A DNA stretch of 47,399 nt from Helicobacter pylori. GTDB lineage: Bacteria; Campylobacterota; Campylobacteria; Campylobacterales; Helicobacteraceae. Shown here piece by piece: positions 27,479 through 39,041 of this stretch (position 1 is its first letter; each line of letters starts with the position of its first letter). The notes under the pieces were generated by a model. The model saw only the letters and a list, made by a program, of their open reading frames with translations. It was not told the origin of the DNA and searched no databases. The DNA is taken from positions 1 to 47,399 of the forward strand of contig NZ_QBAW01000010.1 of the NCBI RefSeq assembly GCF_009689985.1, read 5' to 3'. Position numbers and translations under genes: made by a program.

Positions 27479-28788
27479 AAGATAAAACTTTTCAGGGGGC
27501 GTTTGAACTTCTTACAACCCCCAAAGAATACTTGTTGTGTGGGGTTATTTTAAGCCTTTTGTTAGCGTTCAATCTTTATTTAGAGTATTTGAATTACCAA
27601 AAGCTTGATTTTTCAAAACCTACAAGCCTGAACGCTCAAATCTTGTTGCAATACCCTAAAACTAAAGATCAAAAAACCTATTTTGTTTTAAAGCTCCAAT
27701 CAAAGGGCATGATCTTTTACACCACCATTAAAGAGCCTTTAAAAAACCTCCAATACCGCTACGCGCAATTTTTTGGCAAAATCAAACCTTGCTCGTTCTT
27801 AGAGTCTTTAAGATCATGCTTTTTTCAAACTTATTCTTTTTCTTTAACACGAAAACAAGATCTCAAATCGCATTGGCGCCGTTTCATTGACAGCGCTCAT
27901 TCAAGCGCTTTAGTGGGTAATTTATACCGAGCGTTGTTTATAGGGGATAGCTTGAATAAAGACTTAAGAGATAGGGCTAACGCGCTAGGGATCAACCACT
28001 TACTAGCCATTAGCGGATTCCATTTAGGGATTTTGAGCGCGAGCGTGTATTTTATTTTCTCTCTTTTTTATACCCCCTTACAAAAACGCTATTTCCCTTA
28101 TAGGAACGCTTTTTATGATATAGGAGTTTTGGTGTGGGTTTTTTTGCTAGGGTATTTATTGCTATTAGATTTTTTACCCTCTTTTTTCAGGGCGTTTTTA
28201 ATGGGCTTGTTAGGGTTTTTGGCATGCTTTTTTGGGGTAAGGCTTTTGAGTTTTAAACTTTTGATTTTAGCGTGCTGTATCGCTATAGCGTTACTCCCTA
28301 AATTGCTTTTTAGCGTGGGGTTTTTGCTTTCTGTTTGTGGGGTGTGGTATATCTTTTTGTTTTTAAAACACACTCAAGCCTTTTTTAAAACCTCTTCTTT
28401 TTTGGTGCGATCTTTTCAGGTCATAAGCTTAAGCGTGCTGGTGTTTTTGAACATGCTCATCATTGCGCATGCCTTTTTCCCTATGTTTTCGCCCTACCAA
28501 CTCTTTAGCATTCCTTTAGGCTTGATTTTTATCGTGTTTTTCCCTTTGAGTTTGTTCTTGCATGCTGTGGGTTTGGGGTCTTTGTTGGATGGTATTTTAA
28601 ACATGCCTTTAATGATCCCTACGATTTCGGTTTTTTCGCCTTTATGGCTTTTGGGGGTGCATTTATTTTTAACGATTCTAAGCACGCGTTTTTTTAAAGT
28701 TTATTTAAGCATGAATGTTTTAAGCGTGGGCTTTTTCTTGTATTGTTGCTATCAATATATTATAATGCCTAGTTTAATTGTAGGTTAG
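27475..28788 (+). CDS. comEC: competence membrane channel ComEC (short form)
   Basis: ComEC is the inner-membrane channel that takes up single-stranded transforming DNA. The 437-residue protein has the family signature HLLAISGFHLG and about eight membrane helices in its C-terminal two-thirds, preceded by a soluble OB-like segment. It ends soon after the last helix and lacks the metallo-beta-lactamase-like domain found at the C-terminus of Bacillus ComEC (about 770 residues). The start is TTG, overlapping the dnaB stop by four bases. It corresponds to HP1361. Confidence 0.88.
   Translation: MKDKTFQGAFELLTTPKEYLLCGVILSLLLAFNLYLEYLNYQKLDFSKPTSLNAQILLQYPKTKDQKTYFVLKLQSKGMIFYTTIKEPLKNLQYRYAQFFGKIKPCSFLESLRSCFFQTYSFSLTRKQDLKSHWRRFIDSAHSSALVGNLYRALFIGDSLNKDLRDRANALGINHLLAISGFHLGILSASVYFIFSLFYTPLQKRYFPYRNAFYDIGVLVWVFLLGYLLLLDFLPSFFRAFLMGLLGFLACFFGVRLLSFKLLILACCIAIALLPKLLFSVGFLLSVCGVWYIFLFLKHTQAFFKTSSFLVRSFQVISLSVLVFLNMLIIAHAFFPMFSPYQLFSIPLGLIFIVFFPLSLFLHAVGLGSLLDGILNMPLMIPTISVFSPLWLLGVHLFLTILSTRFFKVYLSMNVLSVGFFLYCCYQYIIMPSLIVG
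28761..28766 (+). promoter_or_regulatory. possible internal -10 upstream of mqnP
   Basis: A perfect TATAAT lies within the last codons of comEC, about 50 bases before the mqnP start. It may add transcription for mqnP and downstream genes. Helicobacter DNA is AT-rich, so chance occurrence cannot be excluded. Confidence 0.35.
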
Positions 28789-28816
28789 AAAAGTCATTTT
28801 ATTAGGGATCAAATAA

Positions 28817-29701
28817 TTGCTTAAAAAAATCACGCATAAAATCAAAGCTTTAAGCGAATTGGTCGCTTTGGAGCATACGATATTTTCTAGCATGTTTTTA
28901 CTCATGGCTATGGTCATAAGCTCCTATCAAAAAAATCAAACGCTCTTTTTTGGGTTAGAAACCTTAATCCTTTGTTTTTTAGCCTTATTAGGGGCAAGAA
29001 ACTTCGCTATGGGGTTTAACCGCCTAGTGGATAGAGATATTGATAAGGATAACCCAAGGACGAAAAACCGTCCGAGCGTGGATGGTAGGATCAGCGTTAA
29101 AGGCATGGTGGTTTTTAGCTTTTTAAACGCTCTTTTATTCGTGGTGGTGAGCTATTTCATTAACCCTTTAGCTTTCAGGCTTTCGTTCCCTTTTTTAATC
29201 ATTTTAGGGGGGTATTCGTTCTTCAAGCGCTTTTCTTCTTTGGCGCATTTTATCGTGGGTTTGGCTTTGGGTTTAGCCCCCATTGCTGGGAGTGTGGCGG
29301 TTTTAGGGGATATTCCTTTATGGAATGTCTTTTTGGCTTTAGGGGTGATGTTATGGGTGGCTGGGTTTGATTTGCTCTATTCTTTACAGGATATGGAGTT
29401 TGATAAAGAAAGGGGCTTGTTTTCCATCCCTAGCCAATTAGGGGAAAAGTGGTGCTTGAATCTTTCAAGGCTCTCACACCTTGTAGCGCTTGTGTGCTGG
29501 CTTTGTTTTATCAAATGCTATCATGGGGGGCTTTTTGCGTATTTAGGATTAGGGGTTTCAGCCTTGATTTTACTCTATGAGCAGATCTTAGTGGCTAGGG
29601 ATTATAAAAACATTCCTAAAGCCTTTTTTGTGAGCAATGGCTATTTGGGGGTGGTGTTTTTTATTTTTATTGTCCTTGATGTGGGATTTAAGCATGCATG
29701 A
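28817..29701 (+). CDS. mqnP: UbiA-family prenyltransferase (menaquinone biosynthesis MqnP)
   Basis: This integral membrane enzyme attaches the polyprenyl tail to an aromatic precursor. H. pylori makes menaquinone by the futalosine route and no ubiquinone, so the role is MqnP rather than the older UbiA label. Two Asp-rich prenyl-diphosphate motifs are present: NRLVDRDID and DLLYSLQDMEFDKE. Eight or nine membrane helices are visible in 294 residues. The start codon is TTG, preceded by AGGGAT. Its stop overlaps the next gene by eight bases. Confidence 0.88.
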   Translation: MLKKITHKIKALSELVALEHTIFSSMFLLMAMVISSYQKNQTLFFGLETLILCFLALLGARNFAMGFNRLVDRDIDKDNPRTKNRPSVDGRISVKGMVVFSFLNALLFVVVSYFINPLAFRLSFPFLIILGGYSFFKRFSSLAHFIVGLALGLAPIAGSVAVLGDIPLWNVFLALGVMLWVAGFDLLYSLQDMEFDKERGLFSIPSQLGEKWCLNLSRLSHLVALVCWLCFIKCYHGGLFAYLGLGVSALILLYEQILVARDYKNIPKAFFVSNGYLGVVFFIFIVLDVGFKHA

Positions 29702-30188
29702 GTTGGTTTTAAGATCTCAAGCTTTAGGGTTTGAAACGCGCCTAGTCCAATGCGATTTATCGTTCTCTTATGAAAGGTTCATCTCTAAAACCACACGCTC
29801 TTTAGCGGTATTAGAAGAATTTGATTGGTTGGGTTCTGGCTTTGATTTTTCACGCTTGAATGTTGAAAATGACACTCTGGAATTACTCAAAGCGCTGTAT
29901 TTTAAATTAGAAAAATTAGAGAGCCTGCTTTTAAAAGAAAATTTACTTGAATTAGAGCAAAAGGATCGCATCACCGCTTTAGGGCATGGGTTGATTTGTA
30001 TCAAAAAATCAAGCCTGATAACGCCTCAAACTTATTACGGGCGTTGTGTGTTAGAGGGGAAAATCCTAGCCTTTTTTGGCGTGGCAAGGGATAAAAATTT
30101 TTTAGAAATCACTCGCATGCACGCCTTAGACATTAAGCGTTATGATTCTTTCATTGTCCATAGCGAAAGGAAAGGCTTGAAATTATGA
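29694..30188 (+). CDS. conserved hypothetical protein, possibly a degenerate PilZ-like domain
   Basis: The frame is open further upstream, but the ATG at 29694 (MHELVLRSQAL), inside the end of mqnP, is the likely start, giving 164 residues. It has no membrane segment. A helical region with KLEKLESLLLKENLLELEQ leads to a beta-rich C-terminal part (ITALGHGLICI... EITRMHALDIKRYDSFIVHSER). The layout of helical region, small barrel and final basic helix recalls PilZ-type proteins, but the arginine and (D/N)xSxxG cyclic-di-GMP residues are missing. I do not assign a function. By memory it is HP1359. Confidence 0.7.
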   Translation: MHELVLRSQALGFETRLVQCDLSFSYERFISKTTRSLAVLEEFDWLGSGFDFSRLNVENDTLELLKALYFKLEKLESLLLKENLLELEQKDRITALGHGLICIKKSSLITPQTYYGRCVLEGKILAFFGVARDKNFLEITRMHALDIKRYDSFIVHSERKGLKL

Positions 30189-30200
30189 ACGGGAGCAATC

Positions 30201-30704
30201 ATGTTATCTTCTAATGATTTGTTTATGGTCGTTTTAGGGGCGATTTTGTTGGTGTTGGTGTGCTTGGTGGGGTATTTGTATCTTAAAGAAAAAGAGTTTT
30301 ACCATAAAATGAGGCGTTTAGAAAAAACCTTAGATGAATCCTATCAAGAAAATTATATCTATTCTAAGCACTTGAAAGAATTAGAGGGGCGTTTAGAAGG
30401 CCTTTCTTTAGAAAAAAGCGCTAAAGAGGATAGCTCATTGAGAACGACCCTTTCACACCTTTATAACCAGTTGCAAGAAATCCAAAAATCCATGGATAAA
30501 GAGCGCGATTATTTAGAAGAAAAAATCATTATTTTAGAAAACAAATTCAAAGACATGGGGCATTATGCCGCTAGCGATGAAATCAACGAAAAACAGGTTT
30601 TGAAAATGTATCAAGAAGGCTTTAGCGTGGATTCTATTTCTAAAGAACTTAAAGTGAGTAAGGGCGAGGTGGAGTTTGTATTGAACATGGCAGGGTTAAA
30701 ATGA
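30201..30704 (+). CDS. membrane-anchored coiled-coil protein with C-terminal helix-turn-helix-like segment
   Basis: This hypothetical protein (167 residues; HP1358 by memory) has one membrane helix near residues 6-24. A long heptad-rich coiled coil (about 30-120, [23 protein letters not shown] onward) follows. The last 35 residues ([36 protein letters not shown]) resemble a helix-turn-helix of the kind found in resolvase or DUF6115-type proteins. The HTH-like end would face the cytoplasm. Its stop overlaps the psd start. Confidence 0.75.
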   Translation: MLSSNDLFMVVLGAILLVLVCLVGYLYLKEKEFYHKMRRLEKTLDESYQENYIYSKHLKELEGRLEGLSLEKSAKEDSSLRTTLSHLYNQLQEIQKSMDKERDYLEEKIIILENKFKDMGHYAASDEINEKQVLKMYQEGFSVDSISKELKVSKGEVEFVLNMAGLK

Positions 30705-31493
30705 TAGCTTTAAGCAACGCTCTTTCAAGACTTTTTGGCTCTGTCGCTGGCTATGAATTCCCTTCTTTTATCCAAAAAGGCATCAACGCCCTTTATGTTA
30801 AGATCTTTAAAATTGATTTGAGCGAGTTTGAGCCTTTAGAAAATTATAAGAGTTTGAACGCTCTTTTCACGCGCTCTTTAAAAAAAGAACGCCCCTTTGA
30901 CAAAGCCCCTAACGCATGCATTGCACCTTGCGATGCTTTGATCACTGAATGCGCTTTTTTAGACAACGATAGCGCTTTACAAATTAAAGGCATGCCCTAT
31001 AAAGCGCATGAATTAGTGGGTGAAATCAATCCCTTAAGCCCTTCTTTTTTCTATGTGAATTTTTACCTTTCGCCCAAAGATTACCACCACTACCACGCCC
31101 CTTGCGATTTAGAAATTTTAGAGGCTCGTTGCTTTGCGGGGAAACTACTGCCAGTCAATAAGCCCTCATTACACAAAAACAAAAATCTGTTTGTGGGCAA
31201 TGAAAGAGTGGCGCTTGTTGCAAAAGACATTCAAGGCAATAGGTTGTATTTTATAGCGGTGGGAGCGTTAAATGTGGGTAAAATGCGTTTTAATTTTGAT
31301 AAGAATATCCAAACTAACGCTAAAGCCCATTTCACGCAAACCTACTCTTACAACCCTCCAATTAAGGTTAAAAAGGGGGATAATTTAGGGAATTTTGAAA
31401 TGGGCTCTACGATCGTTTTATTCATTCAAAACACCGCTTTTAAAGATTTGAAAGAAAAAAGCGTGAAGTTTGGGGAAAGTATAGGGGAATTTC

Positions 31494-31504
<11 letters not shown>
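30701..31504 (+). CDS. psd: phosphatidylserine decarboxylase proenzyme
   Basis: Psd makes phosphatidylethanolamine from phosphatidylserine at the inner membrane. The proenzyme cleaves itself at the Gly-Ser bond of the LGST motif to create the pyruvoyl cofactor; here the motif is MGST with Ser236. The conserved [11 protein letters not shown] segment is near residue 126. At 267 residues the length is normal. The start overlaps the preceding gene by four bases (ATGA), and nadA begins inside its 3' end. Confidence 0.93.
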
Positions 31505-33325
<1,821 letters not shown>

Positions 33326-34790
33326 AGGCTTTAAAAGGGGTTATTAGCATGCTAAAAGAATATTTAGAAAGCATTAAAGATCTTACGCCTGAAAAGAATG
33401 AACTCGCACACCGCTCCTTTCTACAAAACTTGCTTAATCGGTTAAAAGACCATTTCAATAAAGAATTTAAGATTGAACATGAACCTAACAGAGACAAACA
33501 AGGGGGTCAGCCTGATTTTCGCATTTCTTTCCAAGGGCTTAACATTGGCTATATAGAAAATAAAAGGGTAGGGACTAATCTTAGCCAGCTCTTAAAAAGC
33601 GATCAAGTTCTTAAATATTTAGAATTAAACCCTAATCTCATGCTCACGGATTACCTTAATTTCGTGTGGGTAGGGAAAGATGAAAATAATGAGCCTTTAA
33701 TTAAAAGAGAAATTTCTATCGCTAGCCTTGATGAACTCTCTAAACCCCTAAAACCCAAACCGCAAACCGAGCGCGATTTAATTGAATTGTTCAAAAGCTT
33801 TTTCAATCACGAAGCAGCGCCTATCGCTAACGCTAAAGATTTTGCAACGCGTTTAAGCACGCCCACCAGGTATTTAAAAGACGCTCTAATCACATACCAA
33901 AAAGACACGCAAGTTTCTAGCATTTTTAACAATTTTAAAGAATATCTTTATGAAGAATTGAGTTTTGAAGACTTTAGCGATGCGCTCGCTCAAACGCTCA
34001 CCTACAGCCTTTTTCTGGCCAAGCTCAACCACCCTTTTGAAAAAATCAATTTGGATAATGTGAGAAGCTCCATTCCTGAAAATTTCGCTGTGATCAGAGA
34101 AATGGCGGACTTTTTAAAGAAGCTTGATGCAATCAAAAAAATCCAATGGCTTTTAAATGAAATTTTAAGCTCGATAAATCATGTTGATATGGATTCTATC
34201 CTTAAAGATTTGAATGACGATAAAGACCCTTATTTGCACTTTTATGAAACCTTTTTAAGCGCTTATGACCCTAAATTGCGAGAGAAAAAGGGCGTGTATT
34301 ACACCCCAGATTCTGTGGTGAAATTCATCATTAACGCTTTGGATAGCCTGCTTAAAACGCATTTCAAAGACGCTCCCTTAGGCTTAAAAAGCACTTTAGA
34401 TAACGAAAACATCAAGCTCTTAGATTTTGCCACCGGCACCGGCACTTTTTTATTGGAAGCGTTTAGAAAGGCGTTAGAAACGAAAAAAACAAGCGATGGA
34501 GGCACCTCCACTAAAGAGGACAAATACCAAAACCTCTTGAAGCAATTCTATGGGTTTGAATACTTGATCGCTCCTTATGCGATCGCTCATTTGAATCTCA
34601 GCCAAGCCTTTAAGGAGGAATTTAAAAAATCTCTCAAAGAAAACGACGCGCTTAAAATCATTTTAACCAACACCCTCATACAGCCTAGTGAGATCGTTGC
34701 TTATCGTGGGCTAAGCCCGATTTTTGAAAAAGAGCTTTCAAACGCCCAAGAAATTAAAAAAAATGAAAATATCCTTATCATCACCGGTAA

Positions 34791-34797
34791 CCCCCCC
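34791..34797 (+). repeat. C7 homopolymer in the Type IIG NPPY codons
   Basis: Seven C follow AA of the Asn codon of motif IV. Six C encodes NPPY; seven encodes NPPL followed by TAG. The catalytic motif itself is therefore the site of the frame change. Confidence 0.85.
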
Positions 34798-36657
34798 TTA
34801 TAGCGGGGCGAGCAGTAATGAGGGCCTGTTTGAATGGGAAGTGAAAGCCACTTACGGCATAGAGCCTAAGTTTCAAACCATAGAAATTGAAAAAAACATT
34901 AAACTCACCGATAAAATCCAAACGCTTTTAAACAACATTCAAAAACAAAAAGAAAGCGGCAGTAAAAACGCCCTAAAGGAACTTAAAAATCTCCATTCCA
35001 AATACAAACTGCAAAAGGAGAAAAACCCTAAATGGCTCTTAGACGATTACGTGAAATTCATGCGTTTCGCTCAAAACAAGATCGAATCATTAGGGCATGG
35101 CCTTTTTGGCTTTATCTCTAACAACGCCTTTTTAGACAACCCGACTTTTAGGGGGTTAAGGCGCTCTCTTTTAGAATGCTACGATGAGCTTTATATCTTA
35201 AATTTGCATGGAAATGCGAGGAAAAAGGAGGAAACCCCACAAGGCGCAAAAGATGAAAATGTTTTCAATATCATGCAAGGTGTGTCCATTAACCTCTTTG
35301 TCAAAAAGGCACAAGCCACCAAAAAAATCTGTTATTATGATGTGTATGGCGAAAGGGCTGAAAAATACGCTTTTTTAGCCCAAAACGATTTGAATAGTAT
35401 TGAGTGGCTTGAGATTGCCCCAAGAGCGCCTTTTTACTTGCTCATACCCCAAGAAACGCCCTTGTTAGAGGAATACGAGCAAGGCTTTAGCGTCCAGGAG
35501 ATGTTTCAAGTTGGAAGTGTGGGGATTGTTACAGGAAGAGACCATGTCGTTTTCCATAAAGACAAAGAAAGCTTATTAAAGCTTTTAAAAGATTTTTCAA
35601 CCCTAGAACCCAGTGAATTACGCAGAAAGTATGATATTGGCGATGATAGTAGGGATTGGCGTTTAAACAATGCTATCAAAGAAGTTAAGACTAATATTAA
35701 GCGTTTAGAAGAATACATTGTTTCGTGCCAATACCGCCCCTTTGATTATCGTTGGACTTATTATACCGGTAAATCAAAGTCTTTTATCGCTTATCCACGA
35801 GGCGAAGTTTTTAAGCACATGTTACCCCCCACAACAAACCCTAAAACACCCCATCAAACGCGCAAAAATGTCGCACTAAACACCCCACGACAACTAAAAA
35901 ACAACGATAAAAGTTGGACGCAATGCTTTATAAGCTCTCATATTAACGATCAAGGGTTAAGCTCTGGGGGCAATGGAGCTGGGGTTAATTACCCCCTTTA
36001 TCAATTCAAACACCCCAACTACACCGAAAATTTTACGCCAGAGTTTAGAAGCTTCATAGACAAGCATTATAGCCACCATTTTGAGCCGCTAGAGGTTTTA
36101 GGCTATATCTATGTGCTATTGTATTCCCCAAATTACCGCAAGCGTTATGAAGACTTCCTTAAAATCGATTACCCTAAAATCCTTTTCACAAACAATAAAG
36201 ATTTGTTCAGGGCTTTAAGCCTTTTAGGGGTTGAACTAATCGGCTTGCATGTCTTAAATAAAGAAAGCCTAAATTACAGCTTTGAAAAATTAAAAGACGC
36301 CACCATAGGCGAATCCTACTACAAAGAATCGCATGATTGTAACCCCATTATCAAAAAACCCACTCATAACGAATCAGAACAACGCCTTTATATCAACCAT
36401 AGCGCTTATTTTAGTGGGGTGAGTGAGGAAATTTATCATTACATGATAGGGGGGTATGGCGTTTTAGACAAGTATTTAAAAAGCCACAAAGACGAGCCTT
36501 GCGACTTTGATCATGTAACAAACATCATTAAAGTCATTGCGCGCACGATTGAAATCCAAAAAACGCTGGGTATTTTGACGAGCGATTTGCCCCATTTAAA
36601 AGGGAATGACAAAGGGAATGACGACAGCAAAGCCTTAATACAAGAAATCTTGCAAAA

Positions 36658-36677
36658 CCCCCCCCCCCCCCCCCCCC
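36658..36677 (+). repeat. C20 homopolymer near the 3' end of the Type IIG gene
   Basis: Twenty consecutive C encode a proline run after LIQEILQN. The three possible exits are different. The present frame reads on to 36961. Adding one C (or removing two) gives a frame that stops at 36831. The third frame meets TAA at 36681. Confidence 0.9.
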
Positions 36678-36842
36678 GTTTAATGCCAATATCGCTCTTA
36701 TCTTATCGCGCCAAGCCAAAGCCATCGGAGATTTTGACTTTGATGCCGCATTCATCAGCACAAAAGCAAGCGACAACAATATCTACCGCAGAGGCGGAGG
36801 TTCAGCCTTCCCTTTATTCTGTATTACCTAATCTCGCTCTCA

Positions 36843-36955
36843 TTTGCGATAGAGGCTCTAAAGTAAGCCCCATTTCTAATGTTTTTGTAACGGGCATGCT
36901 TTGTGATTTGCATGTGAACGGATCGGGGAGTTATGCGTTTTTGTTGTATCGTTTA
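36843..36955 (+). repeat. 113-bp direct repeat, left copy
   Basis: This segment is repeated at 39032-39144 with three mismatches by my count (GG/AA and C/T). It encodes the module CDRGSKVSPISNVFVTGMLC...YAFLLYRL in the Type IIG tail. Together the two copies bracket the GANTC-type R-M genes. Confidence 0.92.
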
Positions 36956-37049
36956 AAATAGGTGGGGATAGATAGATTCTATCATTTGATGCATTTGATG
37001 AGAACAAAGCTAAAGATTAAACATTAAGATAGCCTTAAAACGCTTGTGT

Positions 37050-37055
37050 TAAAAT
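37050..37055 (+). promoter_or_regulatory. extended -10 element of the GANTC methyltransferase gene
   Basis: TGTTAAAAT is an extended -10, 34 bases before the ATG at 37090. It lies inside the inserted segment, so the R-M pair brings its own promoter. Confidence 0.45.
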
Positions 37056-37089
37056 GGCTAGAGTAGCAGATATAAAAGGTTAATTAATC

Positions 37090-38169
37090 ATGGATTTTTT
37101 AAAAGAAAACTTAAACACTATCATAGAGGGGGATTGTTTAGAAAAGTTAAAAGATTTTCCTAACAGAAGCGTTGATTTTATCTTTGCTGACCCCCCATAT
37201 TTTATGCAAACAGAGGGGGAATTGAAGCGTTTTGAAGGCACAAAATTTCAAGGCGTTGAGGATCATTGGGATAAATTTGGCTCTTTTAAAGAATACGATA
37301 CCTTTTGTTTGGGTTGGTTAAAAGAATGCCAAAGGATTTTAAAAGATAATGGCAGTATTTGTGTGATAGGGAGTTTCCAAAATATTTTTAGAATTGGTTT
37401 TCATTTGCAAAATTTAGGGTTTTGGATACTCAATGATATTATTTGGCACAAGAGCAATCCGGTGCCTAATTTTGCTGGCAAGAGACTATGTAACGCCCAT
37501 GAAACGCTTATTTGGTGCGCTAAACACAAAAACAGCAAAGTTACCTTTAATTATAAAACAATGAAGTATCTTAATAATGATAAACAAGAAAAATCGGTCT
37601 GGCAAATCCCTATTTGCATGGGTAACGAAAGATTAAAAAACGCGCAAGGCAAGAAAGTGCATTCCACGCAAAAACCAGAAGCGCTTTTAAAAAAAATCAT
37701 TTTAAGCGCGACTAAGCCTAAAGATATTATTTTAGATCCCTTTTTTGGCACAGGCACAACAGGGGCTGTGGCTAAATCTATGAATAGGTATTTTATTGGC
37801 ATTGAAAAAGATTCTTTTTATATCAAAGAAGCGGCAAAACGCCTGAATAACACTAGGGATAAAAGCGATTTTATCACTAATTTAGATTTAGAAACCAAAC
37901 CCCCAAAAATCCCTATGAGTCTTTTAATTTCTAAACAATTATTAAAAATTGGAGATTTTTTATACTCATCTAACAAAGAAAAAATTTGTCAAGTTTTAGA
38001 AAACGGACAAGTGAGGGATAATGAAAATTATGAAACTTCTATTCATAAGATGAGCGCTAAATATTTGAATAAAACCAACCATAATGGCTGGAAATTTTTT
38101 TATGCGTATTACCAAAATCAATTTTTATTGCTAGATGAATTGCGCTATATCTGCCAAAAGGAGTTTTAA
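37090..38169 (+). CDS. adenine DNA methyltransferase, M.HpyAIV-like (GANTC)
   Basis: A beta-class N6-adenine methyltransferase of the HinfI/CcrM type. The order is DPPY (Asp34-Tyr37) first and the SAM motif DPFFGTGTTGAVA (about residues 217-229) later. Conserved HSTQKPEALL and WHKSNPVPNF stretches and a C-terminal extension of ~100 residues also fit this group. From memory the H. pylori locus at this site (HP1352, M.HpyAIV) methylates GANTC. The frame is intact and its stop overlaps the next gene (TAATG), so methyltransferase and nuclease are coupled. No homopolymer tract is visible. Confidence 0.88.
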   Translation: MDFLKENLNTIIEGDCLEKLKDFPNRSVDFIFADPPYFMQTEGELKRFEGTKFQGVEDHWDKFGSFKEYDTFCLGWLKECQRILKDNGSICVIGSFQNIFRIGFHLQNLGFWILNDIIWHKSNPVPNFAGKRLCNAHETLIWCAKHKNSKVTFNYKTMKYLNNDKQEKSVWQIPICMGNERLKNAQGKKVHSTQKPEALLKKIILSATKPKDIILDPFFGTGTTGAVAKSMNRYFIGIEKDSFYIKEAAKRLNNTRDKSDFITNLDLETKPPKIPMSLLISKQLLKIGDFLYSSNKEKICQVLENGQVRDNENYETSIHKMSAKYLNKTNHNGWKFFYAYYQNQFLLLDELRYICQKEF

Positions 38170-39041
38170 TGGATTATCAAACCTTTAACGAGATTTTTAA
38201 TCGTTTTGTCTTTGGAACATCTAAAGCGAAATTACTTGAAAATATTGCTGAAAACCCTGAACGCTATTTGGGGATTTTTAGACCCACTAAACCCAAAACA
38301 AAACTATTACAAAATTTATTGACTTCCCATGAGATTAAGTTTGGCGATGCGTTTGAATATTTAATAGAAGAGTATTTAAAAGAGCATAACTTTTCGCCTT
38401 TATCTAAAAAAATTCCTTATTATAATAAGGGTAAAGAAAAAATGGAATCTTTAGAATTAGATCAGTTTGCTAAAAAAGATAACACATATTATTTTATAGA
38501 ACAAAAAATGCGAGATGACCATGACAGCACCAAAAAGAGAGGGCAAATAGATAACTTTGAAAGAAAATTAGAGGCTTTAATCCATCATTATGGCGAAAAC
38601 ATTCAAGGCTATTTTTACTTTATAGATGAGAGTTTGAATAAAAATCAAAATTATTATAAAGAAGAATTGCAAAAATTATCTGTTGGTTATGGCGTGCCTT
38701 TGAAATTGTGCTATGGTAAGGAGTTGTTTGAAAAACTTAATATCTTGCAAGTTTGGGCTGAGGTTTTAAACCATTTAGCGCGATGGCGTGAAACCTTACC
38801 TGATTTACCCAGTTTGAATTTTGATGAAAATCCTTTAGAGAGCTTTGAAGAAATCAAAGATTTAGCGCCAAGCGTTTATAGAAAACTTTTGGATAATGAT
38901 GGAATTTTCAATCTTGTGTTAATCTTATTCCCAGAACAAAAAGTTTTAAAAATGTTAATAGAGTATTTTAAACAACAGAATAAAACGATTTATCAGCAAT
39001 TAGCGTCAAAGTTAGAAGAAAAGTTATTGTCTTTGCGATAG
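38169..39041 (+). CDS. type II restriction endonuclease, HpyAIV/HinfI-like
   Basis: Partner of the preceding methyltransferase. The 290-residue protein carries a plausible PD-(D/E)XK-like active site: Asp98 (LELDQF) and Glu111-x-Lys113 (IEQKMRDD). By context and memory it is HP1351, cutting GANTC. The last codons, TTG CGA TAG, lie inside the right copy of the 113-bp direct repeat, so the stop codon is provided by the duplicated target DNA. Codon use is AT-richer than in the flanking housekeeping genes, as expected for imported DNA. Confidence 0.82.
   Translation: MDYQTFNEIFNRFVFGTSKAKLLENIAENPERYLGIFRPTKPKTKLLQNLLTSHEIKFGDAFEYLIEEYLKEHNFSPLSKKIPYYNKGKEKMESLELDQFAKKDNTYYFIEQKMRDDHDSTKKRGQIDNFERKLEALIHHYGENIQGYFYFIDESLNKNQNYYKEELQKLSVGYGVPLKLCYGKELFEKLNILQVWAEVLNHLARWRETLPDLPSLNFDENPLESFEEIKDLAPSVYRKLLDNDGIFNLVLILFPEQKVLKMLIEYFKQQNKTIYQQLASKLEEKLLSLR

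Larger units (their letters stand above)
33349..36961 (+). pseudogene. Type IIG restriction-methyltransferase, frame broken at C7 in the NPPY codons
   Basis: A single-chain enzyme with nuclease, methyltransferase and recognition parts. Frame one (484 codons) holds the nuclease motif PD-(x13)-ExK (Asp56, Glu70, Lys72), a helical linker and SAM motif LLDFATGTGT near residue 360, then ends at TAG right after NPP. A C7 run is the cause: C6 gives NPPYSGASSNEG, the adenine methyltransferase motif IV, and joins the recognition frame for 1203 residues in all. That second frame includes NVALNTPRQ...NYPLYQF and a tail after LIQEILQN. Near the 3' end a C20 run is followed by repeated module fragments (see repeats and findings). 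By memory it corresponds to HP1354/HP1353. Confidence 0.88.

Noticed and set aside
36534-36779. Minus-strand ORF with a poly-Gly run over the C20 tract
   Set aside because: The glycine run is simply the reverse of the C tract, and there is no start signal or recognisable protein.
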